Shown piece after piece: positions 1-6,920 of a stretch of 10,000 nt of DNA (the first letter of the stretch is position 1; each line of letters starts with the position of its first letter). Source of the DNA: Chloroflexota bacterium (lineage in GTDB: Bacteria; Chloroflexota; Anaerolineae; Anaerolineales; Villigracilaceae); NCBI GenBank assembly GCA_020217065.1, contig JAIWOB010000121.1, positions 1-10,000 on the forward strand, read 5' to 3'. Below the pieces are notes generated by a model, which was not told where the DNA came from, did not search any database, and worked only from the letters and a program-made list of their open reading frames with translations. The translations under genes were made by a program, and so were the position numbers.

Positions 1-217
1 GTCTGTAATAAACCTTTTTTCATATCAACGCAAAAAGACCTCAGAGAAAACCTCTGTGGACTCTCCCAAAAGACATCGGGACGATGTGTGTTTTCAAGCG
101 GTAAGAAATTCCCTAGCCCATCTTTTTAGACACTCCCAAAAGTTCCCGCCCCGCTTTGGGGAAAAGAGGCGGGGCGGACGCCGCGCTTGCCGAAACATTT
201 GGTAGTAAAATTTTGTC
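1..217. other. Gene-free, hairpin-rich upstream region
   Basis: I see no convincing gene here. The region holds three potential hairpins. The first is an imperfect 8-bp stem at 39-59 (CC-t-CAGAG / CTCTG-t-GG, loop AAAAC). The second is a perfect 6-bp stem, ACATCG-GGA-CGATGT, at 73-87. The third is a GC-rich 9-bp stem at 146-154 with 169-177 (CCGCCCCGC / GCGGGGCGG, 14-base loop). A 10-base direct repeat, CTCCCAAAAG, occurs at 63-72 and 133-142. I found no sigma-70 promoter with acceptable spacing ahead of the gene starting at 218. The direct repeat and stacked hairpins could be remnants of a mobile-element end or intergenic repeats, but nothing proves that. Confidence 0.5.
32..59 (-). terminator. 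Possible weak intrinsic terminator (minus strand)
   Basis: Read on the minus strand, an 8-bp stem with one A-A mismatch (CCACAGAG / CTCTGAGG, loop GTTTT) is followed after two bases by five T residues (36-32). That is the form of a Rho-independent terminator. No minus-strand gene lies directly upstream of it, so it could also be a chance hairpin. Confidence 0.25.
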
Positions 218-607
218 ATGACGCTGACCGCGCTGCAACTCTCGCCCGAAGAACTGAAAAAATACAACCCGCTGCCAGCCATGCGTAAGCGGCGCGAGGA
301 GGAGCGTCCCGCGCGGAACAAGCGCCGCCGCCGCGCCATGCGAATCGCCCGTCAAGCCGCCGATTTGCTGCGAAAGGAGTTTGGCGCAAAAAAGGTGATT
401 TTGTTTGGCTCTCTGGCAAAACGCGGGGCGTTTACGTTGTTCTCCGATATTGACTTGGCGGTGGAAGGAATGCCAAAGGAAAATTACTACAAGGCGGCTG
501 ACGCCGTTTATTATTTGCGTCCCGATATTAAGATAGACCTTGTCGAGTTGGAAACTTGTCCGCCTGCCATGCGGGAAAATATCAAAAAGGACGGGAAATT
601 GATATGA
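218..607 (+). CDS. MNT-type nucleotidyltransferase (HEPN/MNT antitoxin-like)
   Basis: This 129-aa protein is a minimal nucleotidyltransferase of the DNA polymerase beta fold. The fold's signature is visible as GS (residues 64-65), then S-D-I-D (76-79), with a third likely carboxylate at D107 in IKIDLVELE. In characterised HEPN/MNT toxin-antitoxin pairs, the MNT protein silences its HEPN partner by attaching AMP to a tyrosine. The same role is inferred here from motifs and gene order. GS and the first Asp are 11 residues apart, against the usual 10. An Arg/Lys-rich stretch (residues 22-44) precedes the domain. The ATG at 218 is kept because related proteins carry a similar N-terminal SPEE...Y extension. 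However, no Shine-Dalgarno sequence precedes it, so a leaderless start or the later ATG at 281 is possible. Its stop overlaps the next start (ATGA), implying coupled translation of antitoxin then toxin. Confidence 0.85.
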   Translation: MTLTALQLSPEELKKYNPLPAMRKRREEERPARNKRRRRAMRIARQAADLLRKEFGAKKVILFGSLAKRGAFTLFSDIDLAVEGMPKENYYKAADAVYYLRPDIKIDLVELETCPPAMRENIKKDGKLI

Positions 608-1077
608 AAGCTAACGCTCTCGCAGAACGTATTCGCCAGGAATTGAATGACCTGAACCGCGCTTTGGCGCGAATTAAGGAAGGCTGGGAGCGAGCCCGCC
701 GTTCCAATGATGATTATTATCTCGACGCTGTCGCGTTGAACTTACACAGCGTCTATTCAGGCTTCGAGCGGATTTTTACGCACATTGCCGAAACCATAGA
801 CGGCGGTTTGCCGAGCGGCGATAACTGGCATTTGCTGCTTTTGCGGCAGATGAAAAAAGAAGTTGCCGGAATGCGTCCCGCCGTGATTTCGAGCGAAGTC
901 GAGGAAATACTGGATGAACTTCGCAGGTTTCGTCATCTTATCCGCAATGTATATACTCACAATCTCGACCCCGAACGCTTGGGAAAACTTGTCCTTTCAA
1001 CTTTGGAAAAATTTCCGCAGTTGAACGCCGAATTATTGGCGTTTGCCGCGTTTGTAGAGTCATTGGGTAACCAGTAA
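604..1077 (+). CDS. HEPN ribonuclease, HepT-like toxin
   Basis: This is a 157-aa, mostly alpha-helical cytoplasmic protein of the HEPN class. The key motif is R114-NVYT-H119, matching the R-x4-6-H active site of HEPN RNases, with a polar Asn right after the Arg. The flanking sequence (SGFERIF at 52-58, GDNWH at 72-76, LDPERL at 121-126) resembles HepT-like proteins that I recall from cyanobacteria and Chloroflexota. It probably cleaves RNA as a dimer unless its MNT partner restrains it; that is inferred. In studied HepT toxins the AMPylated tyrosine sits two residues after the His (HxY). Here that position is Leu121, and the nearest Tyr is Y117 inside the motif. The start at 604 overlaps the upstream stop by 4 bp. 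A longer reading from 556 would bury most of the antitoxin's end and is not preferred. Confidence 0.83.
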   Translation: MKANALAERIRQELNDLNRALARIKEGWERARRSNDDYYLDAVALNLHSVYSGFERIFTHIAETIDGGLPSGDNWHLLLLRQMKKEVAGMRPAVISSEVEEILDELRRFRHLIRNVYTHNLDPERLGKLVLSTLEKFPQLNAELLAFAAFVESLGNQ

Positions 1078-1083
1078 AAAATT

Positions 1084-1098
1084 AGCCCCGTGCGGGGG
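1084..1098 (+). other. Small GC hairpin between hepT-like gene and STAND gene
   Basis: CCCC at 1086-1089 can pair with GGGG at 1094-1097 (loop GTGC), a few bases after the toxin stop. There is no T-run after it, so it is not a terminator. It could tune read-through or RNA stability between the toxin pair and the ATPase gene. The AGGTGA ribosome-binding site of the next gene lies just downstream, at about 1103-1108. Confidence 0.3.
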
Positions 1099-1112
1099 AC
1101 ACAGGTGAAGCC

Positions 1113-2870
1113 ATGACAGAACAATCATCAGAATCAAAAGTTGAAATCGGCGGCAACATCGAAGGCGGAACCGTCATCGTGGGAAACCACAACACAGTGA
1201 ACAATATCCTGCCGCAGCCCAAAGAACGCGACCCCAAGCCGCTGTTCGGCTCGATTCCCGCGCGCAAGACGGAGGAGCAGTACGTCCGGCGCGGATTGGA
1301 GGACGAAGTCCGCGCGACCTTGAAGCAAGCCCGCGCCGCCGTCATCGTCAGCGGATTTGGCGGCATGGGCAAGAGCGAACTGGCGAAGCACATTGACGAA
1401 AACGCGCTGTGGGTGAACGCCAGCGGAAAAAACGCCGCCGCCATTTTGAACGAACTGCTGCAACGCTGCGACTTGAACCTGCCGGACGCTTCGGACGCGC
1501 AAAAACTCGCCCGCCTGCGCGAGCTCTTCCTTCGTCAATATCCCGATTCGCTGGTGGTGTTGGACGACGTGCGCGACGCCGCCGTCAGCCCGCTGCTGGA
1601 CGATATTCTGGCGCTGCCGTGCAAATTCCTGCTCACCAGCCGCCGAATCCAAATCAAGGGCATTCGCTCGCTGACGCTGGACAAGATGACCCCCGAACAA
1701 GCCTTCGAGTTGATGCGAAGAATCGTCGGGGACAAACTGATTCGCCCCGAAGCCGAAACCGCGCAAAAAATTGCCGAGCGCGTCAAATTCAACCCGCTGG
1801 GATTGGAGATTTGCGCCCGCTGGGTCTGGCAGCAACAGCACGGATTAAATCCGTTTGCCCAATTTTATAAGAACACCGAAAAGGATTTTCAAAAATTGAA
1901 AGCCGAAGGCGACGAACGCTGGAACTTGAATTTTGTCTTCGACGTGAGTTACAACGACCTGGACGAAGCCGACCAAAAGCGCTTCAGGCAATTAGCCGTC
2001 TTTGCGCCGACGGGATTCAGCCCGCAAGCCGCCGCCGCTGTGTGGGATATGGACATAAGCGAAGCCGAGAGCGCGCTGGAACGCTTTTTGAACCTCTCTT
2101 TGATACAGGCGGTAAAAGGCACAGAGAACCGTTACCGCCTGCACGACCTGTTGGACGAATACGCCGCGCTGAAATTGAAAGAAGCAGGCGAAGAAGAAGC
2201 AGCCCAAACCGCGCTGGCAAACTGGCTGATTGAATTATTTGGCAAACGTTACCATGTAAAAACTGAAAGCATCCCTGTAATTGCGCCAGAATTTGATAAC
2301 CTTGCCAAATCCTGCGAGTGGGTGCTCAAAAACTCCAAAGGCGCCTTGCTCGCTTTGCTCGCGACGAAACCTCGCAACTGGCTGTTCAACTACTTCCGCC
2401 AGATGAGCGATTGGCTGCGCTGGCTCAACGGCGCGCTGCCCCTGCTCGGCGAAAATGAAAAACGTCTCAAAGCGGATGCGCTTCAATCCATCGGCGACGT
2501 GCAGCAATTTCGAGATGAGCGGGACGCCGCGCTGGAAAGTTACAACGAAGCCTTGAAACTCTTCCGCCAAGTTGGGGCGAAATTGGGCGAAGCCAACGTG
2601 CTGGCGGCATTAAGCCGCATGATGGTTTCAAGCGGGGAAATAGAAAAAGCGGAAGCGCAAATGGCGGAAATCATCCAAATCCGCCGCGCCTTGCAAGATA
2701 TTTACAGCGAAGGCGCGGACTACGGAAACTTTGCGATAGCGTTGTTGAACAGCGGGCGGAAACAAAAGGCAAAGGAATACGCGCTGAAAGCCCGCCCGAT
2801 TTTTGAAAAGATTCAATTGCCCGCCATTGTGGAAATGATGGACAGAGTCATCGCCGCGTGCGAGGGTTAA
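1113..2870 (+). CDS. STAND/NB-ARC ATPase with C-terminal TPR repeats (NLR-like)
   Basis: This 585-aa protein is a signal-transduction ATPase with an NB-ARC core. Walker A is GFGGMGKS (81-88) and Walker B is LVVLDDV (147-153). A sensor Arg lies in FLLTSRR (172-178), the GxP-like motif is NPLGLEI (227-233), and an MHD-type motif, RLHDLLDEY, is at 342-350. Three TPR-like repeats lie at about 453-487, 493-527 and 534-568 and would act as the sensor or oligomerisation arm. There is no N-terminal effector domain. Residues 9-32 instead carry a Gly/Asn-rich motif (IGGNIEGGTVIVGNHNTV) resembling bacterial amyloid signalling motifs. Proteins of this class can act as NLR-like defence switches that oligomerise on detecting a trigger. 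The gene starts 35 bp after the HepT-like gene, with an AGGTGA site about 5 bases before the ATG, so co-transcription is likely. Family assignment is firm; the defence role is inferred. Confidence 0.88.
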   Translation: MTEQSSESKVEIGGNIEGGTVIVGNHNTVNNILPQPKERDPKPLFGSIPARKTEEQYVRRGLEDEVRATLKQARAAVIVSGFGGMGKSELAKHIDENALWVNASGKNAAAILNELLQRCDLNLPDASDAQKLARLRELFLRQYPDSLVVLDDVRDAAVSPLLDDILALPCKFLLTSRRIQIKGIRSLTLDKMTPEQAFELMRRIVGDKLIRPEAETAQKIAERVKFNPLGLEICARWVWQQQHGLNPFAQFYKNTEKDFQKLKAEGDERWNLNFVFDVSYNDLDEADQKRFRQLAVFAPTGFSPQAAAAVWDMDISEAESALERFLNLSLIQAVKGTENRYRLHDLLDEYAALKLKEAGEEEAAQTALANWLIELFGKRYHVKTESIPVIAPEFDNLAKSCEWVLKNSKGALLALLATKPRNWLFNYFRQMSDWLRWLNGALPLLGENEKRLKADALQSIGDVQQFRDERDAALESYNEALKLFRQVGAKLGEANVLAALSRMMVSSGEIEKAEAQMAEIIQIRRALQDIYSEGADYGNFAIALLNSGRKQKAKEYALKARPIFEKIQLPAIVEMMDRVIAACEG

Positions 2871-2892
2871 CCCTGTTCCTCCGAAATTTCCC

Positions 2893-2929
2893 AAGACCTG
2901 ACGGGTTTCTATAAAACCTGTCAGGTCTT
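2893..2929. repeat. Palindromic repeat pair forming a 16-bp hairpin between convergent genes
   Basis: The left arm at 2893-2908 pairs with the right arm at 2914-2929 over 16 bp (one G-T wobble on the + strand) around the loop CTATA. Each arm is a copy of the unit AAACCTGWCAGGTCT, which recurs at 6921-6935 and 6970-6984. The hairpin lies between the stop of the STAND gene and the stop of the convergent ABC gene. It may block transcription or protect 3' ends on both strands, but neither strand shows a proper T-run after the stem. Confidence 0.8.
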
Positions 2930-2936
2930 CAATTTA

Positions 2937-4805
2937 TTAATCCGCCGCCACAGATTCGCCTGCCATCACTTCCTTTTCTTTCAAAACATCAGCCGCCTCA
3001 TCGTCGGAAACCCCATACGCCGCCTCCAACTCGTGGCGGAACTGCCGGGTATACAACCGGTAATAATGTCCGCGCCGTTTGAGCAGCTCGGCGTGCGTTC
3101 CCTGCTCGGCAATCCTCCCGTTCTCGATGACCAGAATGCGGTCCGCGCGGCGGATGGTGCTTAAGCGGTGGGCGATGACGAAAGACGTGCGCCCCCGCAT
3201 CAGGGCTTCCATGCCCTTTTGAATCCGCGCCTCGGTCAGCGTATCCACCGAGGAGGTCGCCTCGTCCATGATGAAGAGTTCGGGGCGGGCGAGGGCGGCG
3301 CGGGCAAGCGAAATCAACTGCTTTTGTCCCACCGAAAGCAGGCTGCCGCTTTCGCCCACGTTTTGCTCATAGCCCTTTTCCAGCGTTACGATGAAATCGT
3401 GCGCGCCGGCAATCTTGGCGGCCTCCTCCACCTCCGCGTCGCTGGCTTCCAGCCGTCCGTAGCGGATGTTCTCGCGCACCGTCCCGCTGAACAAATGCGG
3501 GGTTTGCAGCACAATGCCAATCTTGTTGTGGATGGATTCCAGCGTGTAATCCATGTAATCCCTGCCGTTGATGCGGATGACGCCCTTGCGCGGCTCGTAG
3601 AAGCGGCAGAGCAGATTGACGATGGTGGACTTGCCGCCGCCGGTGGGACCCACCAGCGCAATCATCTCGCCGGGATTGACCTTGAGCGTGAAGTCGGTTA
3701 GCACCGGCTTGCGGTCTTCGTAATAGAAATCCACATGGTCGAATTCGATTTCGCCAAGCAGGGTCCTCGCCTCCACCGCGCCGGGGCGGTTGTGGACCTC
3801 GGGCGGGGTATCCGCCAATTTGAAAATTCGCTCCGCCGAGGCGACGCTGTGCTGCATTTCGGAATAGACCCGCGCCAAATCCTGAATGGGCCACATCATG
3901 AAGGTCAGGTACGAGACGAAAGCCTGAATCCCGCCGATGGTCATCAGCCCCAGTTCGATTTGCAAGCCGCCGTAACCGACGATGAATCCCAGCGCGAGGG
4001 CGGCAATCAACTGGACGGTGGGCAGGAAGAGCGCGGAGAGCCACGCGGCGCGGTACGAGGCGCGGTACATGGCGGAGGTCAGCCCTTGAAATTCGCGGGT
4101 GTTTTCGTCTTCGCGCCCCAGCGCCTTGACCACGCGAGTCCCCTGAAAATTTTCGTTGTACGCGCCCGTAATTTTGCTGTTGGCGCGGCGCGAGATGCGG
4201 AACTGCTCCAGAATCCGCTTGCGGAACTCGACGGCAATCCACATCATGACGGGGATGATGGTGAAGACAATCAGCGCCAGTTTCCAGTTGATGACCAGCA
4301 TGAAAATCGTGGAGGAGGCGATGTTCATCACCGCCCAGGTCGTGTCCACGATGCCCCAGGTCAACAGGTCCGAGACGCGCCCCGTATCCGAGGTGACGCG
4401 GGCAATCATGCGCCCGACGGCGTTTTGGGCGTAGTACGAGAGCGAGAGTTCCTGCAAATGGTTGAAGAGCATTTTCCGCAGGTCGTATTGAATCCGCTCG
4501 CCAAGCACGCCCGCGAGGTAGATGAAGGTGAACACCGCGCCCGCCTGAATCACAATCAGCCCGCCGTAGATTTCAGCGAGTTGTATCAGCCTGTCTTTAT
4601 CGCCGAGGGCGATGCCCTGGTCAATGAACTGCTTGCTGAGGTAGGTGAAGTAAGCGTCCAGTCCCGACACGAGGGCGATGGTGACGAAGAATCCCGCCGC
4701 CCATTTCCAATGCGGTTTGAGCAGCCCGCCGATTCTTTTCAGCACGGGCAGGGTCAGTTGTGAGGTGAATTCTTCTTCTTCGAGTTCGATGAGTTCGTCG
4801 CTCAT
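2937..4805 (-). CDS. ABC exporter half-transporter (catalytic-Glu subunit)
   Basis: This 622-aa protein is a fused membrane/ATPase half-transporter of the type IV (MsbA/multidrug) exporter class. About six hydrophobic segments lie in residues 34-315. The nucleotide-binding domain (about 350-590) has Walker A GPTGGGKST (386-394), Q-loop Q434, Walker B LFIMDEATS with D514 and catalytic E515, and H-loop H546. The signature motif is LSVGQ (490-494) instead of LSGGQ. The mirrored defect in the other half (see 5055-6905) marks them as the two subunits of a heterodimer with one consensus and one degenerate ATP site, as in TM287/288 or BmrCD. The substrate cannot be read from sequence; drug or lipid export is typical. 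An acidic N-terminus (ELIELEEEEF) and a charged C-terminal tail extend it slightly. A GGAGA site lies 9 to 10 bases before the ATG, which overlaps the preceding stub's stop (ATGA). Confidence 0.93.
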   Translation of the reverse strand: MSDELIELEEEEFTSQLTLPVLKRIGGLLKPHWKWAAGFFVTIALVSGLDAYFTYLSKQFIDQGIALGDKDRLIQLAEIYGGLIVIQAGAVFTFIYLAGVLGERIQYDLRKMLFNHLQELSLSYYAQNAVGRMIARVTSDTGRVSDLLTWGIVDTTWAVMNIASSTIFMLVINWKLALIVFTIIPVMMWIAVEFRKRILEQFRISRRANSKITGAYNENFQGTRVVKALGREDENTREFQGLTSAMYRASYRAAWLSALFLPTVQLIAALALGFIVGYGGLQIELGLMTIGGIQAFVSYLTFMMWPIQDLARVYSEMQHSVASAERIFKLADTPPEVHNRPGAVEARTLLGEIEFDHVDFYYEDRKPVLTDFTLKVNPGEMIALVGPTGGGKSTIVNLLCRFYEPRKGVIRINGRDYMDYTLESIHNKIGIVLQTPHLFSGTVRENIRYGRLEASDAEVEEAAKIAGAHDFIVTLEKGYEQNVGESGSLLSVGQKQLISLARAALARPELFIMDEATSSVDTLTEARIQKGMEALMRGRTSFVIAHRLSTIRRADRILVIENGRIAEQGTHAELLKRRGHYYRLYTRQFRHELEAAYGVSDDEAADVLKEKEVMAGESVAAD

Positions 4806-5065
4806 GGCGTGGTTCTCCGTGGTAATGGTGAAAGAGGGAAAATTATGAAATCAGAATCAGACTTGGCGCGTTGGCTTTCACGGAATTGCGCGCCGACAGA
4901 AGTCCCGGACCGCAAGACCTGTTTGCCCAATGTCTGTGCAACAACCGCCTTCGGCAGGCTCGAATACATGCGTACAATTCGCAAGGCAAAATTCGTCATC
5001 CGTTCTCTCAAGTCGTTTTGATTCTCATCCATTTCTCGCCGCTTCTTTCTGAATTCATCCTTCAT
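4802..5065 (-). CDS. Truncated four-helix-bundle protein (S23-like) remnant
   Basis: Residues 18-74 of this 87-aa ORF match the N-terminal half of the four-helix-bundle family related to the 23S rRNA intervening-sequence protein. The landmarks are ERMTNFALRIVRMYSSLP, then QVLRSGTSVGAQFRESQRAKSDSDFI. Full members run to roughly 115-125 aa and continue with a helix containing KEA-ET-YWL. Here the similarity stops right after DFI, and 13 unrelated residues lead to a stop that overlaps the ABC start. The 3' half is absent, with no room for it in another frame. It is probably a decayed gene caught between the exporter halves. Its reading frame still overlaps the upstream gene by 11 bp and the downstream gene by 4 bp, so it may survive as a coupling bridge. 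An internal ATG at 5032 is an alternative start. Whether any protein is stable is unknown. Confidence 0.62.
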   Translation of the reverse strand: MKDEFRKKRREMDENQNDLRERMTNFALRIVRMYSSLPKAVVAQTLGKQVLRSGTSVGAQFRESQRAKSDSDFIIFPLSPLPRRTTP

Positions 5066-5074
5066 AATTCAGAA
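5047..5074. repeat. 9-bp inverted repeat at the ABC stop / stub start
   Basis: TTCTGAATT (5047-5055) and AATTCAGAA (5066-5074) are perfect inverse complements around a 10-base loop. They span the stop codon of the first ABC gene and the start codon of the four-helix-bundle stub. In the mRNA this hairpin would cover the stub's start, which could limit its translation. It could also mark an insertion junction. Confidence 0.55.
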
Positions 5075-6905
5075 TTTCTTTTTCCAGCTCCTCGTCAATC
5101 CTGGTTTGGATGTCGTAAATTCTGCGATACATGCCGTCGGCGTCCTTCAACAGCTCTTCGTGCGTTCCCATTTGCGCGACCTCGCCCTTATCCAAAACGA
5201 GAATCAAATCGGCGTTCATCACCGACTGGATGCGGTGCGCGATGATGAATGTCGTGCGGTCTTTCATCAGCGCGTTCAGCGCTTCGCGGATTTCGGCTTC
5301 GGTCTCGGTGTCCACCGAGGAAGTCGAATCGTCCAAAATCAAAATGCGCGGATTCTTCAACAGAGTGCGGGCAATCGCCACGCGCTGTTTCTGTCCGCCG
5401 GAGAGGGTCACGCCCTTTTCGCCGACCAGGGTGTTGTAACCGTCGGGAAAACCCATAATCACGTCATGCACGGCGGCGGCTTTTGCGGCGCGCTCCACTT
5501 CCTCATTCGGCGCGTCGCGCCCCACGCCGTAGCGGATATTCTCGCGGATGGAGCGGCTGAACAAAAACGGCTCCTGCTCCACGATACCGATTTGCTGCCG
5601 CAGGTACGAGCGCGAGTAATCCTTCAACTCCACGCCGTCGAGCAGAATTCGTCCGCCTGTGTATTCGTGAAAGCGCGGCAGCAGGTTGACCAGCGAGGTC
5701 TTGCCCGACCCCGTGGAACCCAGCAGGGCGACCGCCTGTCCGGGTTTGACGTGGAAAGAGATATTTTTGAGCGCCTCGGATTTCCCGTCCGAATACATGA
5801 ACGAGACGTTTTCGAAGCGGATATCTCCCTTCGCCGGTCCCTTGGGCTGATGCCTGCCGTCGAAGAGCGGTTCGCGCTGCTGCTTGACCACTTCCATCAG
5901 GCGTCCGTACGAGACCATGCCCGTCGAAGTCTGCACGATGATGCGTCCCAGGTTGCGGATGGGCCAGATGAGCCAGACCACCAGTCCCGCGTAGGCGATG
6001 TACTTGCCGAGGGTGATGTCGCCGTCAATCGCCATGAACGCGCCATAGATGAAGCCAAACAGCATTTGGAATCCCAGCGCGATGTCGGAGAGCGGCCAGA
6101 ACATCGAGTGCATGAAAAGCAGAATCTTGCCTTTCAGGTACTTGCCCCAGTTGTCCTTCTCAAACTTCTTCTTTTCGTAGTCCTGCCGCGCAAAGGCTTT
6201 GACCACGCGCACGCCCGTCAGGTTTTCCTGCAAGGTGGTGGAAAGCACGGCTTCCTGCGCCTGGTATTCCTCGTAAGCCTTTGTCACTTTCTTGAAGAAC
6301 CAAATCGAAACCAGCAGGATGACGGGGATGACGACCACCGAAACCAGCGCCAATTCCACGTTGAGGTTGAGGATGGCGATGAAGTTGATGACGAAGAGCA
6401 GGACGATGCGTCCCACGCCGATGGCTTGTTCGCTGAAGAAGCGGCGCAGGGCGTCCACGTCGGAGGTGACGCGCTCGATGAGGTCGCCTGTGGGAGTGAC
6501 GGCGTGATACGAAAAACTCAAGCGCTGGATGTGGTCGAAGAGAAAGTCGCGCAGACGGCGGGTGATGCCTTCGGCGGTGTACGCCGCCAGCCGTCCCGAA
6601 AGGAAGGCGAATCCGCCCTCGACGGCTGCCAGCCCGATGAATCCCGCCCCAATCCAAACCAGGGTGGAGGTCAGCGAGCCGCCGAGGTATTGTTTTTGAG
6701 TCAACACATCGTCTGCGAAGAACCGCAGGAGGATATAGGTATAGGTCTTCGCCAAAGCGGAAATCGCCAGCGAAATAGTCGCGGCAATGTACGGCAGGCG
6801 GTAATCGGACATCATCTGCCACAACCCTTTGAGGCGGTTGGCTTGCAGGGTGCGGCGGAAATCGAAGGTGAGAGCGGGTTCGTAAGGTGGGTGTAGTGTG
6901 GCCAT
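5055..6905 (-). CDS. ABC exporter half-transporter (degenerate-site subunit)
   Basis: This 616-aa protein is the first gene of the exporter operon and the partner of the half encoded at 2937-4805. A six-helix transmembrane domain fills about residues 35-330. The ATPase domain has Walker A GSTGSGKTS (396-404), Q444, a canonical LSGGQ signature (501-505), Walker B ILILDDSTS (521-529) and H-loop H557. The residue after the Walker B Asp is D526 rather than the catalytic Glu, a change typical of the degenerate-site subunit of heterodimeric exporters. Its LSGGQ would complete the active site built by the partner's Glu. The start is placed at 6905 because GAGGA lies about 6 bases before that ATG. 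The longer frame, from 6956, would run through a palindromic repeat in the leader. Expression is probably controlled by the upstream attenuator. The substrate is unknown. Confidence 0.93.
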   Translation of the reverse strand: MATLHPPYEPALTFDFRRTLQANRLKGLWQMMSDYRLPYIAATISLAISALAKTYTYILLRFFADDVLTQKQYLGGSLTSTLVWIGAGFIGLAAVEGGFAFLSGRLAAYTAEGITRRLRDFLFDHIQRLSFSYHAVTPTGDLIERVTSDVDALRRFFSEQAIGVGRIVLLFVINFIAILNLNVELALVSVVVIPVILLVSIWFFKKVTKAYEEYQAQEAVLSTTLQENLTGVRVVKAFARQDYEKKKFEKDNWGKYLKGKILLFMHSMFWPLSDIALGFQMLFGFIYGAFMAIDGDITLGKYIAYAGLVVWLIWPIRNLGRIIVQTSTGMVSYGRLMEVVKQQREPLFDGRHQPKGPAKGDIRFENVSFMYSDGKSEALKNISFHVKPGQAVALLGSTGSGKTSLVNLLPRFHEYTGGRILLDGVELKDYSRSYLRQQIGIVEQEPFLFSRSIRENIRYGVGRDAPNEEVERAAKAAAVHDVIMGFPDGYNTLVGEKGVTLSGGQKQRVAIARTLLKNPRILILDDSTSSVDTETEAEIREALNALMKDRTTFIIAHRIQSVMNADLILVLDKGEVAQMGTHEELLKDADGMYRRIYDIQTRIDEELEKEILNYEG

Positions 6906-6920
6906 GGCTTTCCTCGTAAT

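Noticed and set aside
187..211. Promoter (TTGCCG ... TAAAAT) ahead of the MNT gene
   Set aside because: The spacing is only 13 bases and the -35 is poor, so it does not meet a sigma-70 promoter pattern.
94..419. Several short minus-strand frames over the region upstream of and within the MNT gene
   Set aside because: They have Arg/Ala/Phe-rich shadow composition, overlap the better supported MNT gene, and show no ribosome site or domain.
1134..1841. 235-aa open frame on the - strand inside the STAND gene
   Set aside because: It is antisense to the NB-ARC core with its clear Walker motifs, and no domain or ribosome site supports it.
2893..2929. Hairpin between convergent genes as a classic intrinsic terminator
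   Set aside because: The stem is long and stable, but neither strand has a run of T residues directly after it, so it is recorded as a repeat with possible terminator activity only.
5106..6896. 596-aa open frame on the + strand across the first ABC gene
   Set aside because: It is antisense to a fully convincing ABC exporter gene, rich in His, Asp and Val as expected of a shadow frame, and has no recognisable domain.
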